From Limonium bicolor (taxonomy: Eukaryota > Streptophyta > Magnoliopsida > Caryophyllales > Plumbaginaceae): a stretch of 64,000 nt of DNA. The stretch covers positions 144,948,982-145,012,981 of the forward strand of contig CM041781.1 in NCBI GenBank assembly GCA_023374045.1, given 5' to 3'. This document shows positions 11,701-20,607 of the stretch, in pieces (positions within the stretch are counted from its first letter, which is position 1; each line of letters opens with the position of its first letter). Position numbers and translations under genes: made by a program. The notes below the pieces were generated by a model. It saw only the letters and a list, made by a program, of their open reading frames with translations, had not been told where the DNA came from and made no database searches.

Positions 11701-13397
11701 TGTACTTATCCCTTAATTATAGGCCTCAACTCTTGTGTATATAACTATATATATATTTACTAATACAGTACTAATATTCACGGTTGATTTACTAATCTGA
11801 CTCACACATGGTATCAGCCTAATTTCCCTAATCTCTCTCTCCCGATCCTATTTTTCTTGCCCCGCTCCTTCTCTTCTCGCTTCTCTCACTCTTCAACCGC
11901 CATGGCAGAACCAGGCTCCCCAGCAACGTCCAAAAACTCCCCCGCACCATCTGAGCGTACCTTGCTCGCATCTCTTCCCAGAATTCCCACCACCACCGTC
12001 CTGCTTCTTCGGCCGCCACTCCTTCCCCCGCCACTACTTAAGGAGAGTTTCTTAGAGTGTAAATCATCTTGGAGATTGTTAATGACAATAGGCCTCTTGG
12101 AGGATTTTGGAGGGTGTTGCGCCTCGAACCGTAACAACTTTCGAGACAAGTACAGGTCCTACCAGACCAGACACATCAACATTATTGCATATCCAACCTC
12201 TGTCAAATTTCCTTGGCTTGTCTCCCTCAAGTGGACATATGAATAAATTAGGAGCCAAAACAAGGAAGCCTGCCATAGCTTGCAGCAATGAGCATTAGAA
12301 TAGTGTAGTCATAGCAAAAAATTGTCAAAGAAAAGTTTCCTCGAGTGGATTTTAACATGAACTAAGGCAGAACTCAGGTTATCCAACAATAATAAAAAAA
12401 GGGGCTTTTCCCTTCCATCTAGTTTTTAAAAAATCAAAGTTAGATATTCATAGAGGTCTTCTTCCAAAAAATCACTTGAATCTGCAAATCATAACAAACA
12501 TTAAGAAAAAAAATCGTTCAACAGTATTACTGTGTCAAGGAGCAAAGGTCGATCATCCTCCATATATATGTTGTTGGAGCTCTTGTATAGATTAAAATCC
12601 CATTTCTCCCCACTCTCATAGCGCCCACTAGTGAACCAATCAACAACAACCAGGTTTGAGTCTGAGAGAATCCTGAAAGTCTGACTTTGAGAATACCTTG
12701 CAGTGGAGAAGCATGTTACAGGATCTGGAATGACCACCAAAAGTGCATTACTTCCAACTTTTGCCTATCACATCATGTTAATCAGGTTATACCTACCAAT
12801 CAATATACCCTCATATCAATCAAGAAAATGCACCTAGAATTAGCTTTCACCGCCTCCTCATCTAACAAAGCTTATACAAGAACTGAAATAGTAGTTGTTC
12901 TTTGAATGAGCTTTTACCTCCAATATCTGATGACAGCACTCTGACCCTACTGATTTGTACACCTTGGTTGAAGACTGTGTAGTCAACACCACGTTACAGC
13001 CATCTTCAACATCAAGTTTGGAAAAGATGGAATCACCCTATAACCCAACACAAGCACAAATCAGTCCAATGATTACTGATAGAGGGTCAAAGAAGGTAAG
13101 GAAAAGGAGAAATGAATTGAAAGACCAAAATAAAAACACATGACCTTACAGAGACAATGCCTCCTCCATAGGTCAGAGTGTAAATCCATACAGCATCTGT
13201 TCTAGAAGGACCAACCTGACGTTGGATTTGAGCACAAGTGAATATTATGGGGATCAATCAACAAATACCTCACAAACATATCCAGGTAACAGATTAACCT
13301 TGTTGGGGATAATAAACTTGAGAGGGTACTTGGAAAAGCAACGGGTGATGGTAGTTTTGCCACCAACTTTCTGCACAACCACCACACCTGTCTCCAT
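2796..13397 (-). CDS. UreD: Urease accessory protein UreD (7 exons, TE-filled introns)
   Basis: UreD is a chaperone that works with UreF and UreG to insert nickel into apo-urease in the plant cytosol. Coding exons, from start to stop: 13397-13299, 13215-13150, 13037-12918, 12764-12531, 10965-10883, 10756-10585 and 2912-2796. All junctions are GT/AG. The joined frame has 296 codons with no stop, close to the usual plant length. Family landmarks in order are METG at the start, [72 protein letters not shown] and, near the C terminus, [11 protein letters not shown] before TGA. The start is the first ATG that fits the family N terminus. Introns are 83, 112, 153, 1565, 126 and 7672 bp. Intron 4 carries retroelement fragments; intron 6 carries a whole Copia element and a MITE. 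The coding exons look functional. Whether the long introns splice correctly cannot be seen from sequence. Confidence 0.93.
3429..3702 (+). repeat. 5' LTR of the intronic Copia element
   Basis: 274 bp, starting TGTTGAAG and ending CAACA, matching 8306-8583. A TATA box (TATAAATA, 3606-3613) is placed as expected for the LTR promoter. In the 3' LTR the same place reads CTAAAAATTTTTAG, so that copy has lost the TATA box. Confidence 0.95.
3706..3717 (+). other. Primer binding site (initiator tRNA-Met)
   Basis: TGGTATCAGAGC begins three bases after the 5' LTR. It is the usual primer binding site of plant Copia elements. Confidence 0.95.
4314..5230 (+). pseudogene. Copia gag, broken
   Basis: Gag packages the element RNA into virus-like particles. 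The frame starts at ATG 4314 (MGDFQFGG) and continues through a [18 protein letters not shown] stretch typical of Copia gag. A TGA at 4476-4478 sits where a tryptophan codon is likely (ALRK-stop-KIKAG). A frameshift near 4620 moves the frame to the one opening at about 4628. The zinc knuckle [14 protein letters not shown] (C-x2-C-x4-H-x4-C) is at 5069-5110 and is intact. It flows directly into protease, as in a single Copia polyprotein. Confidence 0.85.
5231..6960 (+). pseudogene. Copia protease and integrase, broken
   Basis: The aspartic protease site DSG lies at 5264-5272 within [15 protein letters not shown] frameshift near 5335 and a TAG at 5482-5484 (likely an ancestral glutamine) break the linker. 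Integrase then runs from about 5527. It has the HHCC zinc finger (LWHMRLGH...[10 protein letters not shown]), the first catalytic Asp in [10 protein letters not shown], the second in [10 protein letters not shown] and the Glu in [10 protein letters not shown], so the DDE triad is present. Two adjacent stops at about 6451-6456 interrupt the integrase C-terminal region. The frame then reopens at 6499 and continues toward reverse transcriptase. Confidence 0.88.
6961..8285 (+). pseudogene. Copia reverse transcriptase and RNase H, broken
   Basis: Reverse transcriptase and RNase H copy the element RNA to DNA. After a frameshift near 6945 the frame shows [25 protein letters not shown] and, in another frame, [13 protein letters not shown]. 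The catalytic YVDD is intact at 7344-7355. RNase H follows in pieces ([44 protein letters not shown]) with stops near 7800, 7862, 8008 and 8168. At least three frameshifts and several stops make it a pseudogene. The frame ends at about 8285, just before the polypurine tract. Confidence 0.88.
8290..8305 (+). other. Polypurine tract of the Copia element
   Basis: The purine-rich stretch ending GAGAGGAAG abuts the 3' LTR. It is the expected plus-strand primer. Confidence 0.75.
8306..8583 (+). repeat. 3' LTR of the intronic Copia element
   Basis: 278 bp matching 3429-3702 with scattered substitutions. It is followed by the TGCCA target duplication (8584-8588). Confidence 0.95.
9998..10234. mobile_element. 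Second Stowaway-like MITE, in UreD intron 6
   Basis: 237 bp with terminal inverted repeats CTCCCTCCTGTTC and GAACAGGAGGGAG. TA lies on both sides (9996-9997 and 10235-10236). The repeat continues inwards (ATATATGATTTT against AAAATCATATAT), so the ends can form a long stem. It is the same superfamily as the MITE at 998-1230 but a different family. Confidence 0.85.
11254..11346 (+). repeat. Retroelement LTR end (copy A) in UreD intron 4
   Basis: This segment (CTACTTAAGGAG ... GTAACA) recurs at 12034-12136. It is followed by AGGATCAGAGC, a degraded tRNA-Met primer binding site, so it is the 3' end of a 5' LTR. The LTR start to the left could not be fixed. Confidence 0.6.
11391..11603 (+). pseudogene. 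Short gag-like N terminus of a retroelement
   Basis: An ATG at 11391, 45 bases after LTR copy A, opens 70 codons. The start ([20 protein letters not shown]) and the following heptad-rich helix ([19 protein letters not shown]) resemble the coiled-coil N termini of Gypsy-type gag proteins. It stops at 11601-11603, just before another LTR (11643). I read it as a truncated gag remnant, not a host gene, even though it sits antisense in UreD intron 4. Confidence 0.5.
11643..12033 (+). mobile_element. Truncated Copia-like element: LTR, PBS and gag start
   Basis: A short LTR (11643-11818, 176 bp) starts TGTTAGAATATAG and ends CACACA. It is followed by TGGTATCAGCC (11819-11829, a near-perfect tRNA-Met primer binding site) and a leader. 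An ATG at 11902 opens [20 protein letters not shown], rich in Pro and Ser as in many Copia gag N termini. The element is cut at 12033, where LTR copy B begins. It therefore interrupts, or recombined with, the element whose LTR ends are copies A and B. Confidence 0.55.
12034..12136 (+). repeat. Retroelement LTR end (copy B)
   Basis: Matches 11254-11346 with a few substitutions and a 10-bp insertion that duplicates the TTGGAGG region. No primer binding site follows, so it is probably the 3' LTR end. Copies A and B bracket the 11347-12033 debris. Confidence 0.6.
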
Positions 13398-14430
13398 TTC
13401 TATCCCTTCAAAATCTGTGCCCCTAGTTTCCTCAGACTACTGAGCCAACTCCTCCAACCTGCACCATGACAGTTCACACGAATATGATAGAAATAAAAAA
13501 AACAATTTAAGTACTTTTAACAAATTAGGATGAAAAAATTTCAACTTTAAACCTCAAATTAGGAATGAAATGGATCATGGAAGTTCATGTCATCAATGAG
13601 CCAAACCTTTGTAAGGCTTCTGTGAGGATTAAGCTAAGCTCTCATGGTTACAATTCAGAGTTCATTCTTCATGTCAATTAAAAAGACCTTTATCTACAGT
13701 ATACAAAACATCTCAGTTTCTAGGATATTTCTTTTTATTTTTACCTTAAACGCAATTTAAGAACGAAGCAGAACATGGAGTTGTGTAATCAAAAAGCCAG
13801 ATGTCTTTTTAAGGCTTCTATGAGGATTAAACTAGGCTCTCAAAGTTCAATTAGCTTATTTCTTATGTCAATTACTGCAAAACAAGAAAGATCGTTACCT
13901 GCGGAAATTGCTATATTCAGCTCAAGGGATAAGCTATTAGTATTATTTATTATTTAATATTTTCTAACCAACAAAGGTTTGAATCTAAATGTCGTTCGTG
14001 TTTAGAGTATAATTTAAATGTAATGTGTGAAATTTTCAAGGAGAGCAGACATCATTAACTCACAGCACCAATTTGAGTTCAACATCACAAACAAAACATC
14101 AAGCAAATTATCAAAAGGCCAGTGGTTAAGCAAGATCCCTAAAGATAAAAATTCCTTGTCGGAGATCAGTATTAAATCAGCACAATAAAGAAAAAGCGGA
14201 CAAACTCAATTCAATTCAATATTCCTGTCTGTGTCCAGTCAGTAAAAAGAGCAATCAGATAAATTACTGCTACATAAGATTGAGAGAAGACACGATAAAG
14301 TTGAGAATGACGTACGATGCTGAAAATAATCACTCACAAGAAGCAACCGAACCGGGTCTGTTGTAACTCAAGGAATCCTCGCAATGCGACGATCGACACA
14401 GTCAAGAGACGTTGATCTGCGGGCTCATTA
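13398..14430 (-). promoter_or_regulatory. UreD 5' UTR, probably split by an intron, and promoter side
   Basis: Directly upstream of the UreD start, a minus-strand acceptor (GTGCAG before 13458) would open a 61-base UTR segment at 13458-13398. A matching donor (CTT then GTGAGTG) ends a candidate non-coding first exon at 14338, which would begin near 14420-14450. The roughly 880-bp intron between them is AT-rich, with no frame or repeat I recognise. The promoter would lie just above 14450; no clear TATA box was found. This is inferred from splice signals only. Confidence 0.4.
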
Positions 14431-14450
14431 AGACGAAAAAATCAGAATGA

Positions 14451-16223
14451 TCGAGGTCGCAGAATCGATAAGACGAACGAACAGAGTCCAAGGAGCTGCT
14501 AATAGATGCACGAATGATGAAAATGGAACTCACCAGCTCCGGAGCTCCAATTGGTTAACTAAAGAACTTAAGTCGCGCGTGCTCCGGTTAAACCCAAAAA
14601 AGAAAGTCAAGGAGAGGCTCAGCCATGCTTGAGATGATAAGCCAGAGAGGAACTAGGTATCCTGTACAATGAAGATGAGTTGGATGCGGAATCGGATAGT
14701 ACGGGTCTGCGGGAAGTAGAAGAAACTCAAGCTTATTACGAGAACAGCGGAGAGATGGTAAAAGTGGAAATTAACAACAACAAAAAGACAGAGAAGTCGA
14801 TTGCCTGGAGAGGGGAATTGGGCAAGGATTCTCAAACGCAAATGCTCGAAATGGCGGACCTAACGGGACAGCAAGACTGTCAAAAGAGGTTGGACTGTAT
14901 CAAAAAACCACATTTCTGTTCGTCATGATTTTTTAACGGTTGTTTTATAGTAGCTGCTGTGGTCGATTGTTTTGTGTTTTGTGGTGGTTTTGTGCTAGTA
15001 TATATGTGATTGTTTTGAAAATTGTTGTTTGACGGTGTGATTGTTTCTCCGGCATTTTTGAATAAATTAGTTAGGTTAGTTACATAAGGTGTGTTACCGA
15101 TTGCTGTGATACGATTACAAATTTATATTACATTTTAAGACAATTTATAGTTAAGTTGTAAATAAAAAAATTACTAGCAAATATACAAATTAATATATAC
15201 ATAATTTATTAATATTTACATCATACAAAAAAATAAACAATTTAGTTGTTAAAAAATATGGCCTATATATTACTATATGTACATATAATTAAATATTCAG
15301 ATTTTTGTACCTTATTTTTAATAAAATGAAATACTACCATTACAAAGTGGTGGTGGTGGTAAATAATTTGTAAAAACTACTACTCAATGACATTTTTATA
15401 AAAACAAATAATAAGTGAATTTTTTTATATTAGTTAATTTATTCATATCAATCGCTAGAATTTTGCAATCATAACTTGGAAACAATAATATGCACGATAT
15501 TCATTCTCTTAACGTTACAAATTGACGGTATTCATTCTCTTTGCAGCATAAACTGCTGGTTGTTTAGTGGTTGTTTTGTGCTGGTATATTTATGGTTGTT
15601 TTGAAAACAGTTGTTTGACAGTGTGGTTGTTTGGTATTTTTGTCAAAAATACCAACTCAGGACATGTCGACATATATGCCACAATACTACCATGTCCGAA
15701 CGAAGCCATAGCAAATTGGTAAGAAGCGCTATGTAAGGAAAAAGGAATCCAAATTTAGAAATCATATACTAAGGGAGAGAAAGAGAGGAAATTGGTTTTG
15801 AAAGATTTGACAAAAAAATTCGGAGGGAAGAGCAAAAAGTGGATGAAATAACGAAGGTGACGATACAAAGATCTTCAACGAGTACATAGATGATGTTAAT
15901 ATCGACGAGAACTTACAAGGGGCCCATTTGAAGGTGCTTTTTATGCTTCTTTTTTTTACAGTTTAAGTTTAATTAGATAAATGTAGAACAAATTTTGGTA
16001 TAAAACACAGTCAGAAAAAGACAAAAAATGATGCCCGAGGAGTAGACGCGGACGCCACCCAAACGTGACCGGTGCGGACGCCGGCGTCGTCGAAGGCCAC
16101 CGCTTGAGATAGGCGTCTCCGACCACCCTTCAAAATGGGCGTAAGCGCCCACCGCTTTACCTGGGCGTCGGCGCCTGTCTTTTGTTGCCCGCGGTGGCGT
16201 GAACCCTTCTCTGGCGGTGTTGA
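14451..16223. other. Intergenic region with repeats and a GC-rich block
   Basis: Mostly AT-rich. An imperfect direct repeat built on TGGTTGTTTTGTGCT...TTGTTTGACGGTGTG occurs at 14984-15060 and 15566-15651. A near-perfect palindrome (arms GGTATTTTTG and CAAAAATACC, one-base loop) is at 15633-15653. About 15780-15960 reads partly like decayed coding sequence (EYIDDVNIDENLQGAHLKVLF in one frame), which I could not assign. 16046-16210 is unusually GC-rich, with repeated GGACGCC/GGCGTC and GGGCGT/GCGCCC words. LARD-1 inserted directly after it. No intact gene is visible. Confidence 0.45.
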
Positions 16224-16942
16224 TTTAATACCCCGGACCTAATAATGGTGATTAAATTACTCTAATATGATTATTAAAGGCCTAATGGTGCCTAAAGTGT
16301 ATTGGTAAAGAAAATAAAACCAAAAGAAAAGAGAAAACGCTTGAAAAGCGAAAAACGCTAAAATGCGCGTTAAATGAGTATATGAGATATATGATCTCGA
16401 GAGGGTCCGAGATGGATTCCTAAGGCTTAGTTAGGCCTAATAAGTGTACGGGAATGACTCCCAAAGAAAACGGATCCAAATAAAGGATTAAAACGCTAAA
16501 TAAGCATAAAAGCACGTTTTTCAAGAAAACCCGAAAACGCTTCTTTAAGTGGTCAAACGGACCCGTAAAAATTATAGTTGACTAAATAACTATAATTAAG
16601 TATTAATGGAAGCTTAATAACCATTAAAAATAAAGAAACGAGAAAAACCCGAAAAACGGGCCCGGTTAGTGAATAGTGCCAAACCGGGTAAAATAACGAG
16701 CGTTTCTGTAAAAAAATGAAAAACGCTACCAGCAAGTATTTTGTGTGGGGCCGATTTTAATTAGTACACACACACATTTAATTAGCTTGTTAGCTTATTA
16801 AGTCATGAGATGACAAGTAAATAAATAAAGCAAAAAGGTGAAATAGTAAAAAGTGATTACTTACCTCTCACCTCCTTTATTTCTTTCTTATTTCACGATT
16901 TGCCCAGCCTCTGGCTACCTTCTTCTTCTTCCTCTGCACACC

Positions 16943-17080
16943 ATGGCGATTGTTAAGCGAACAAACAGTACCCATCTCCTCCTTCCATTATCTTGCTCCA
17001 TTCTCCACCAAATCACACAAAATTGGTACCGTTGGATTCCTCTTGTTGAGAGCAACATTTTCCACCCTTCAAAAACTTAA
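16943..17080 (+). other. Small ORF in the LARD-1 LTR leader (45 codons)
   Basis: ATG in a good plant context (CACACCATGGCG), after a pyrimidine-rich leader, opens a 45-residue frame (MAIVKRTNSTHLLLPL...) ending TAA. The copy in the 3' LTR (about 26236-26373) is also intact. It resembles no family I know. It may be a leader ORF or chance. Confidence 0.3.
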
Positions 17081-18170
17081 AACCCTCATTTTCATTTTCT
17101 TGACCGTAGCCTCTGTTGAAGTTTGAAGAGGTCTTGAGAGTCTCCTTCATCTCCTTAATACTCTAAGGTATAAATAAACTCAAGCTCTCCATCTTCTTGG
17201 CTTGTTCATGCAAAAATCAAAAATTGCCCACGTTGATATTTCCCCCATTTTTCAGACGGTTTTAGTCTTTAACAGAGGGGTGATATTTTGCTAGCCTTGC
17301 TATTCAAAGGTGGTACCCAAGAGAACAAGGTAACTCCTTAGTGTTAAAGCCCTAAACTAGTTCGTGAAATATTAGTTTGTGAGTTACGTGGGAAAATAAA
17401 CAAACTTGTTATGTGTGGTTTGGGGTATGATTGTAGATAGCAATATATACCTCTGTTTGGTGTGGAAACAAGAAGAGAAAGAGAGAACCAGAGAAGGAGG
17501 AAGAAGAGAAAAGAAAACAGAAAACTAACAAGGTATTGAGCTTACCTTGAGATGGTTTTGTTCTCTGTAAAACATGTTTGAACGTAAATAATGACCATGA
17601 GTTAGGGTAGTGTTGGTACTACAATATTGTTTGTTGAATGGGGGAAGTTTTAATGTTGTTGGGGGTGCAAGACAAACTTAGAAACTGAGCAAGTATTGAG
17701 TGAAAACAAAGTGGATGGGCTGCTGAGACGTTGAGCTTGAAACTGATACATATATATATGTAAACTGTCGAATGCATATGTATAAAATGATGCAGGTTGA
17801 AACCGATTTGGGTTGTGAATTAATTAGTGTGAGGAGAATGTAAGATGATAGGGGGGAAACTATGGCAAATTTTACCTAAAAACTATGTCACTTAGGAGCT
17901 GTTAGCATTTGTGGAAGAGAATGAAAATGAATCAAAAGCAGTAGCAGTAGCTCGGTAGAACTGCAACAGAAGAAAGAAATGAAATAGCGAAAATGGTGAG
18001 ATATCAGTAGGTTGAGAGAATTGATTTTGGTGAGGGATCTAGGTGAGTTAGATGCTTGGATAAGTAGTTAAACATGTAAGATGAACATTGGAAACCATTG
18101 GGAATTGATTAGAGGAAGAAGAGAATGAAACAGAGCATGGAAATAATTCCGTTCGTAGCAGACCATAGTT

Positions 18171-18422
18171 GGTCCGGGACCTAGGTCTTGAATAAAGGCC
18201 CGGACCAACCTTGCAAAATAACCGAGAGTGGTAATACACTGAGGGTCCGGGACTTAACCTAGGAGTAAGGACCCGGACCACTAGACAGAACTAGTTCGAG
18301 TGCTCCACTACACCTGGTCCGGGACTACCTTAAGTGTAAGGACCCGGACCACAACAAAAAACAAGCCGAGAGTTCTGAAATGAGTAGGTCCGGGACTTAG
18401 GACCTAGACAAGGTCCCGGACC
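18171..18422 (+). repeat. Array of four long hairpins, 71-73 bp period (LARD-1 5' LTR)
   Basis: Four inverted repeats start at 18171, 18244, 18316 and 18387. Each has arms GGTCCGGG and CCCGGACC. Pairing extends inwards (ACTT against AAGG-type ends) and, in the first, outwards (GTT/AAC). The sequence between units is not conserved, but spacing stays at 71-73 bp. The same array is at 27471-27712 in the 3' LTR. Confidence 0.85.
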
Positions 18423-19774
18423 AACACCCAAACTTCACCCGAGAGGAATTTAAATGGGCTGAAAGTTAAGGAATTGTTTGGGGGCGAGTATATGAGATGC
18501 CTAAGACCTAATTGATGATAATTAAGAGTCATTAGAAGTAAAAACAAGCTAGAGTAAGAGTGAGAAGTAAGTAAAGAATGAGAATGAAATTGTATAAGTA
18601 GAATTAGCAAGTAGCAAAGTGAATGATAATGATAGCTTAAGGTAATTAACACTTAATTGATGATGGTTAAAGTTCTTAAGAAGTAAACTAAGTATACCGG
18701 GATAATGGGGTAAGTACGGGAGTAGTAATTCTTAATGTACCGTATGAGCATAGTATTAATAATAATGTTTGAAACATTATCAGAGAATCGTGCGTGACCC
18801 GAGCATGGTGAGATGACATGGTAAAAGTAAAAACCCCGGTGAAAGGTATGATTTTCTCATGCCCCGTATGCTAACCGAGTTACTCTGATTTGTGTGTTTG
18901 TGTGCCGGCTTAATCAAGATTAAAGCATGAAAATAATCCCTTGTTTGATTATGCATGCATTGTTGTATGTTGAATGAGCTAACATACTTGTATGCCGGTG
19001 TGGTCTAACTTAGTGCATAGACCGACTCTTAGTGAGTATTGATTGACTAGAAACCCGTTGAACGGGTAGTCACATAACCGATGGTATTATGCAAACACAC
19101 ACAAGCTATCGATTAAAGTATAACGATAACACAAACATATGAACTCCCTAAAATGCGAGGAGATGTACGGGTTGAGTATATACCCGATAACGGTTAGAGA
19201 ACCTTATTGAAACAATCCACGAAATAAATATGAGTGGAGAGATAAATGACCTCCATCGAGAGGATTGAAGTTAGTCCAATAATGTAAACATATAAGAAAG
19301 GTAAAAGAGACCTAAGGGACCATGTGACTCCCTTGAGATACGGTCGACCTCTTATATGAGGATTTTACCCGGTAAAAGAAAATATCCGAATGTACAAGCA
19401 TATGATTGTAAAGGTAACTCTTAAAACCTAAGATTAACCAAACTAAAGTAATGTTCCCATGTCATTAGAAACATCGAGAGTGATGTTTCTAGACTAAAAC
19501 ACGTAATATTATAATAACTCCGAGAGAGGAGTGTATGGGAACGAGAGTAGTCCGAGAGTATTCGGACTTGTGTAAAAAGAGATAGGAACTAAGAGAGAGT
19601 TCCATGAGCTAGTTGAACCTTCCCACCATGCTAGACCCAGAGTAGGGTCGAAACCGGGGAAGTAAGACTATGCTAGAGAGCCATGAGTTTTGGCTTAAGT
19701 ATGTAATAAGAGTAACAAGCGTGACGTAGGAGACCTGTAGTGTCTCGAGAATCTACAAGAGCTTGAGTATGAAT

Positions 19775-19926
19775 AACCCAAGAGTGTGGGTGGGATAATG
19801 AGTATAAATAACCCGAGAGAAAGGGGTGAGTATATGTATGAGTAACCCGAGAGAATGGGTAAATATAAGAATGAGTAGCCCAAGAGAATGGGTGTGAATA
19901 CGAATAAGTAACCCGAGAGAGAGGGT
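19775..19926 (+). repeat. Array of five short hairpins, about 34 bp period (LARD-1 5' LTR)
   Basis: Five units have the form ACCC-GAGAGA-GGGT with variable loops, starting at about 19775, 19809, 19844, 19877 and 19910. The 3' LTR copy is at 29066-29216, with one unit mutated (ACCG). The reversed relic at 57587 has about four units. Confidence 0.75.
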
Positions 19927-20121
19927 GAGGTATTGAATAAGTAAACAAGGCATAGTGAGGAATAACCCTCAATGCCTAAGAGTAACCAGTTACCACTAAC
20001 AACATTGTTATGTTAGTTAGGAATCGTGTTCCGTGATTGGATGTAGATTCCTTGCGTGATATACATAAATATTGTATTGCCATGATGCATGTTGTTTGAT
20101 TAAAATGAACTCCATGTATAT

Positions 20122-20224
20122 CCGACCCAAAGTAGTCGGCGTACCGCGGTTAGCACGCGGTCTATGCGAATTTCATGCGCAGCGAAGCTGACCCCCTAGG
20201 GGGAACGTTTTTAGTGTGCAGGTA
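20122..20224 (+). promoter_or_regulatory. Hairpin cassette near the LARD-1 LTR 3' end
   Basis: Three inverted repeats in a row: CCGAC/GTCGG (20122-20138), ACCGCG/CGCGGT (20143-20161) and the 12-bp palindrome CCCCCTAGGGGG (20192-20203). A T-rich run and TGTGCAGGTA follow, which resembles a splice acceptor then a donor. The cassette recurs at 29412-29515 and in LARD-2. Its role is unknown; RNA processing or 3'-end formation are possible. Confidence 0.6.
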
Positions 20225-20579
20225 CTTGAAGCTGATCACCGTTCGAGAGAGTAGGACGGGGACTGCTGGGAGCATGGGTAGTTAGTTTGTAATTACTTAT
20301 GCGTTTGAATGAGGTGTAAGTCCGAGTATGTTATCGGCATCCGTATATTGTAGACTCGGTATAGTAGAGATATGAATTGAGCATTGTATTTGTATGAAGT
20401 ACTCGGTTGTTCCAGTTCATCAGACCGTTACGGTATGTAAGAAAGGCCTGGTTAGCCACATGGGTGGCTAACGGCGTTGTTTCACCCTCGTTGTAATTAG
20501 AGTTCCGCTGCGTGAGTAGGAGTAATTAGTAACAGTTTAAAGGGTAATGACGAGATTAACGGTTGGGGTGTTACAAAAA

Positions 20580-20607
20580 TGGTATCAGAGCGAAGTATCG
20601 CTCTGAT
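20580..20607 (+). other. LARD-1 primer binding site inside a perfect stem-loop
   Basis: TGGTATCAGAGC (20580-20591), four bases after the LTR, is the tRNA-Met primer binding site. Its last eight bases are part of a perfect 10-bp stem: ATCAGAGCGA (20584-20593), loop AGTA, TCGCTCTGAT (20598-20607). Confidence 0.9.

Larger units (their letters stand above)
16224..20575 (+). repeat. 5' LTR of LARD-1 (4352 bp)
   Basis: Matches 25521-29867 with only sparse substitutions and small indels. The order inside is: A-rich lead with repeated AACGCT words (about 16310-16380), pyrimidine-rich leader with a small ORF (16860-17080), GT/AG-like signals, hairpin array (18171-18422), short ACCC/GGGT array (19775-19926), hairpin cassette (20122-20224) and terminal GGGGTGTTACA. 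Confidence 0.92.

Noticed and set aside
12079..12288. Minus-strand frame first considered as a UreD exon
   Set aside because: It does not fit UreD between exons 4 and 5; the true exon 5 ([10 protein letters not shown]) is at 10883-10965 and joins in frame.
14680..14928. 82-codon plus-strand frame upstream of UreD
   Set aside because: No domain, no supporting splice or promoter signal; composition is compatible with UTR or intergenic DNA.
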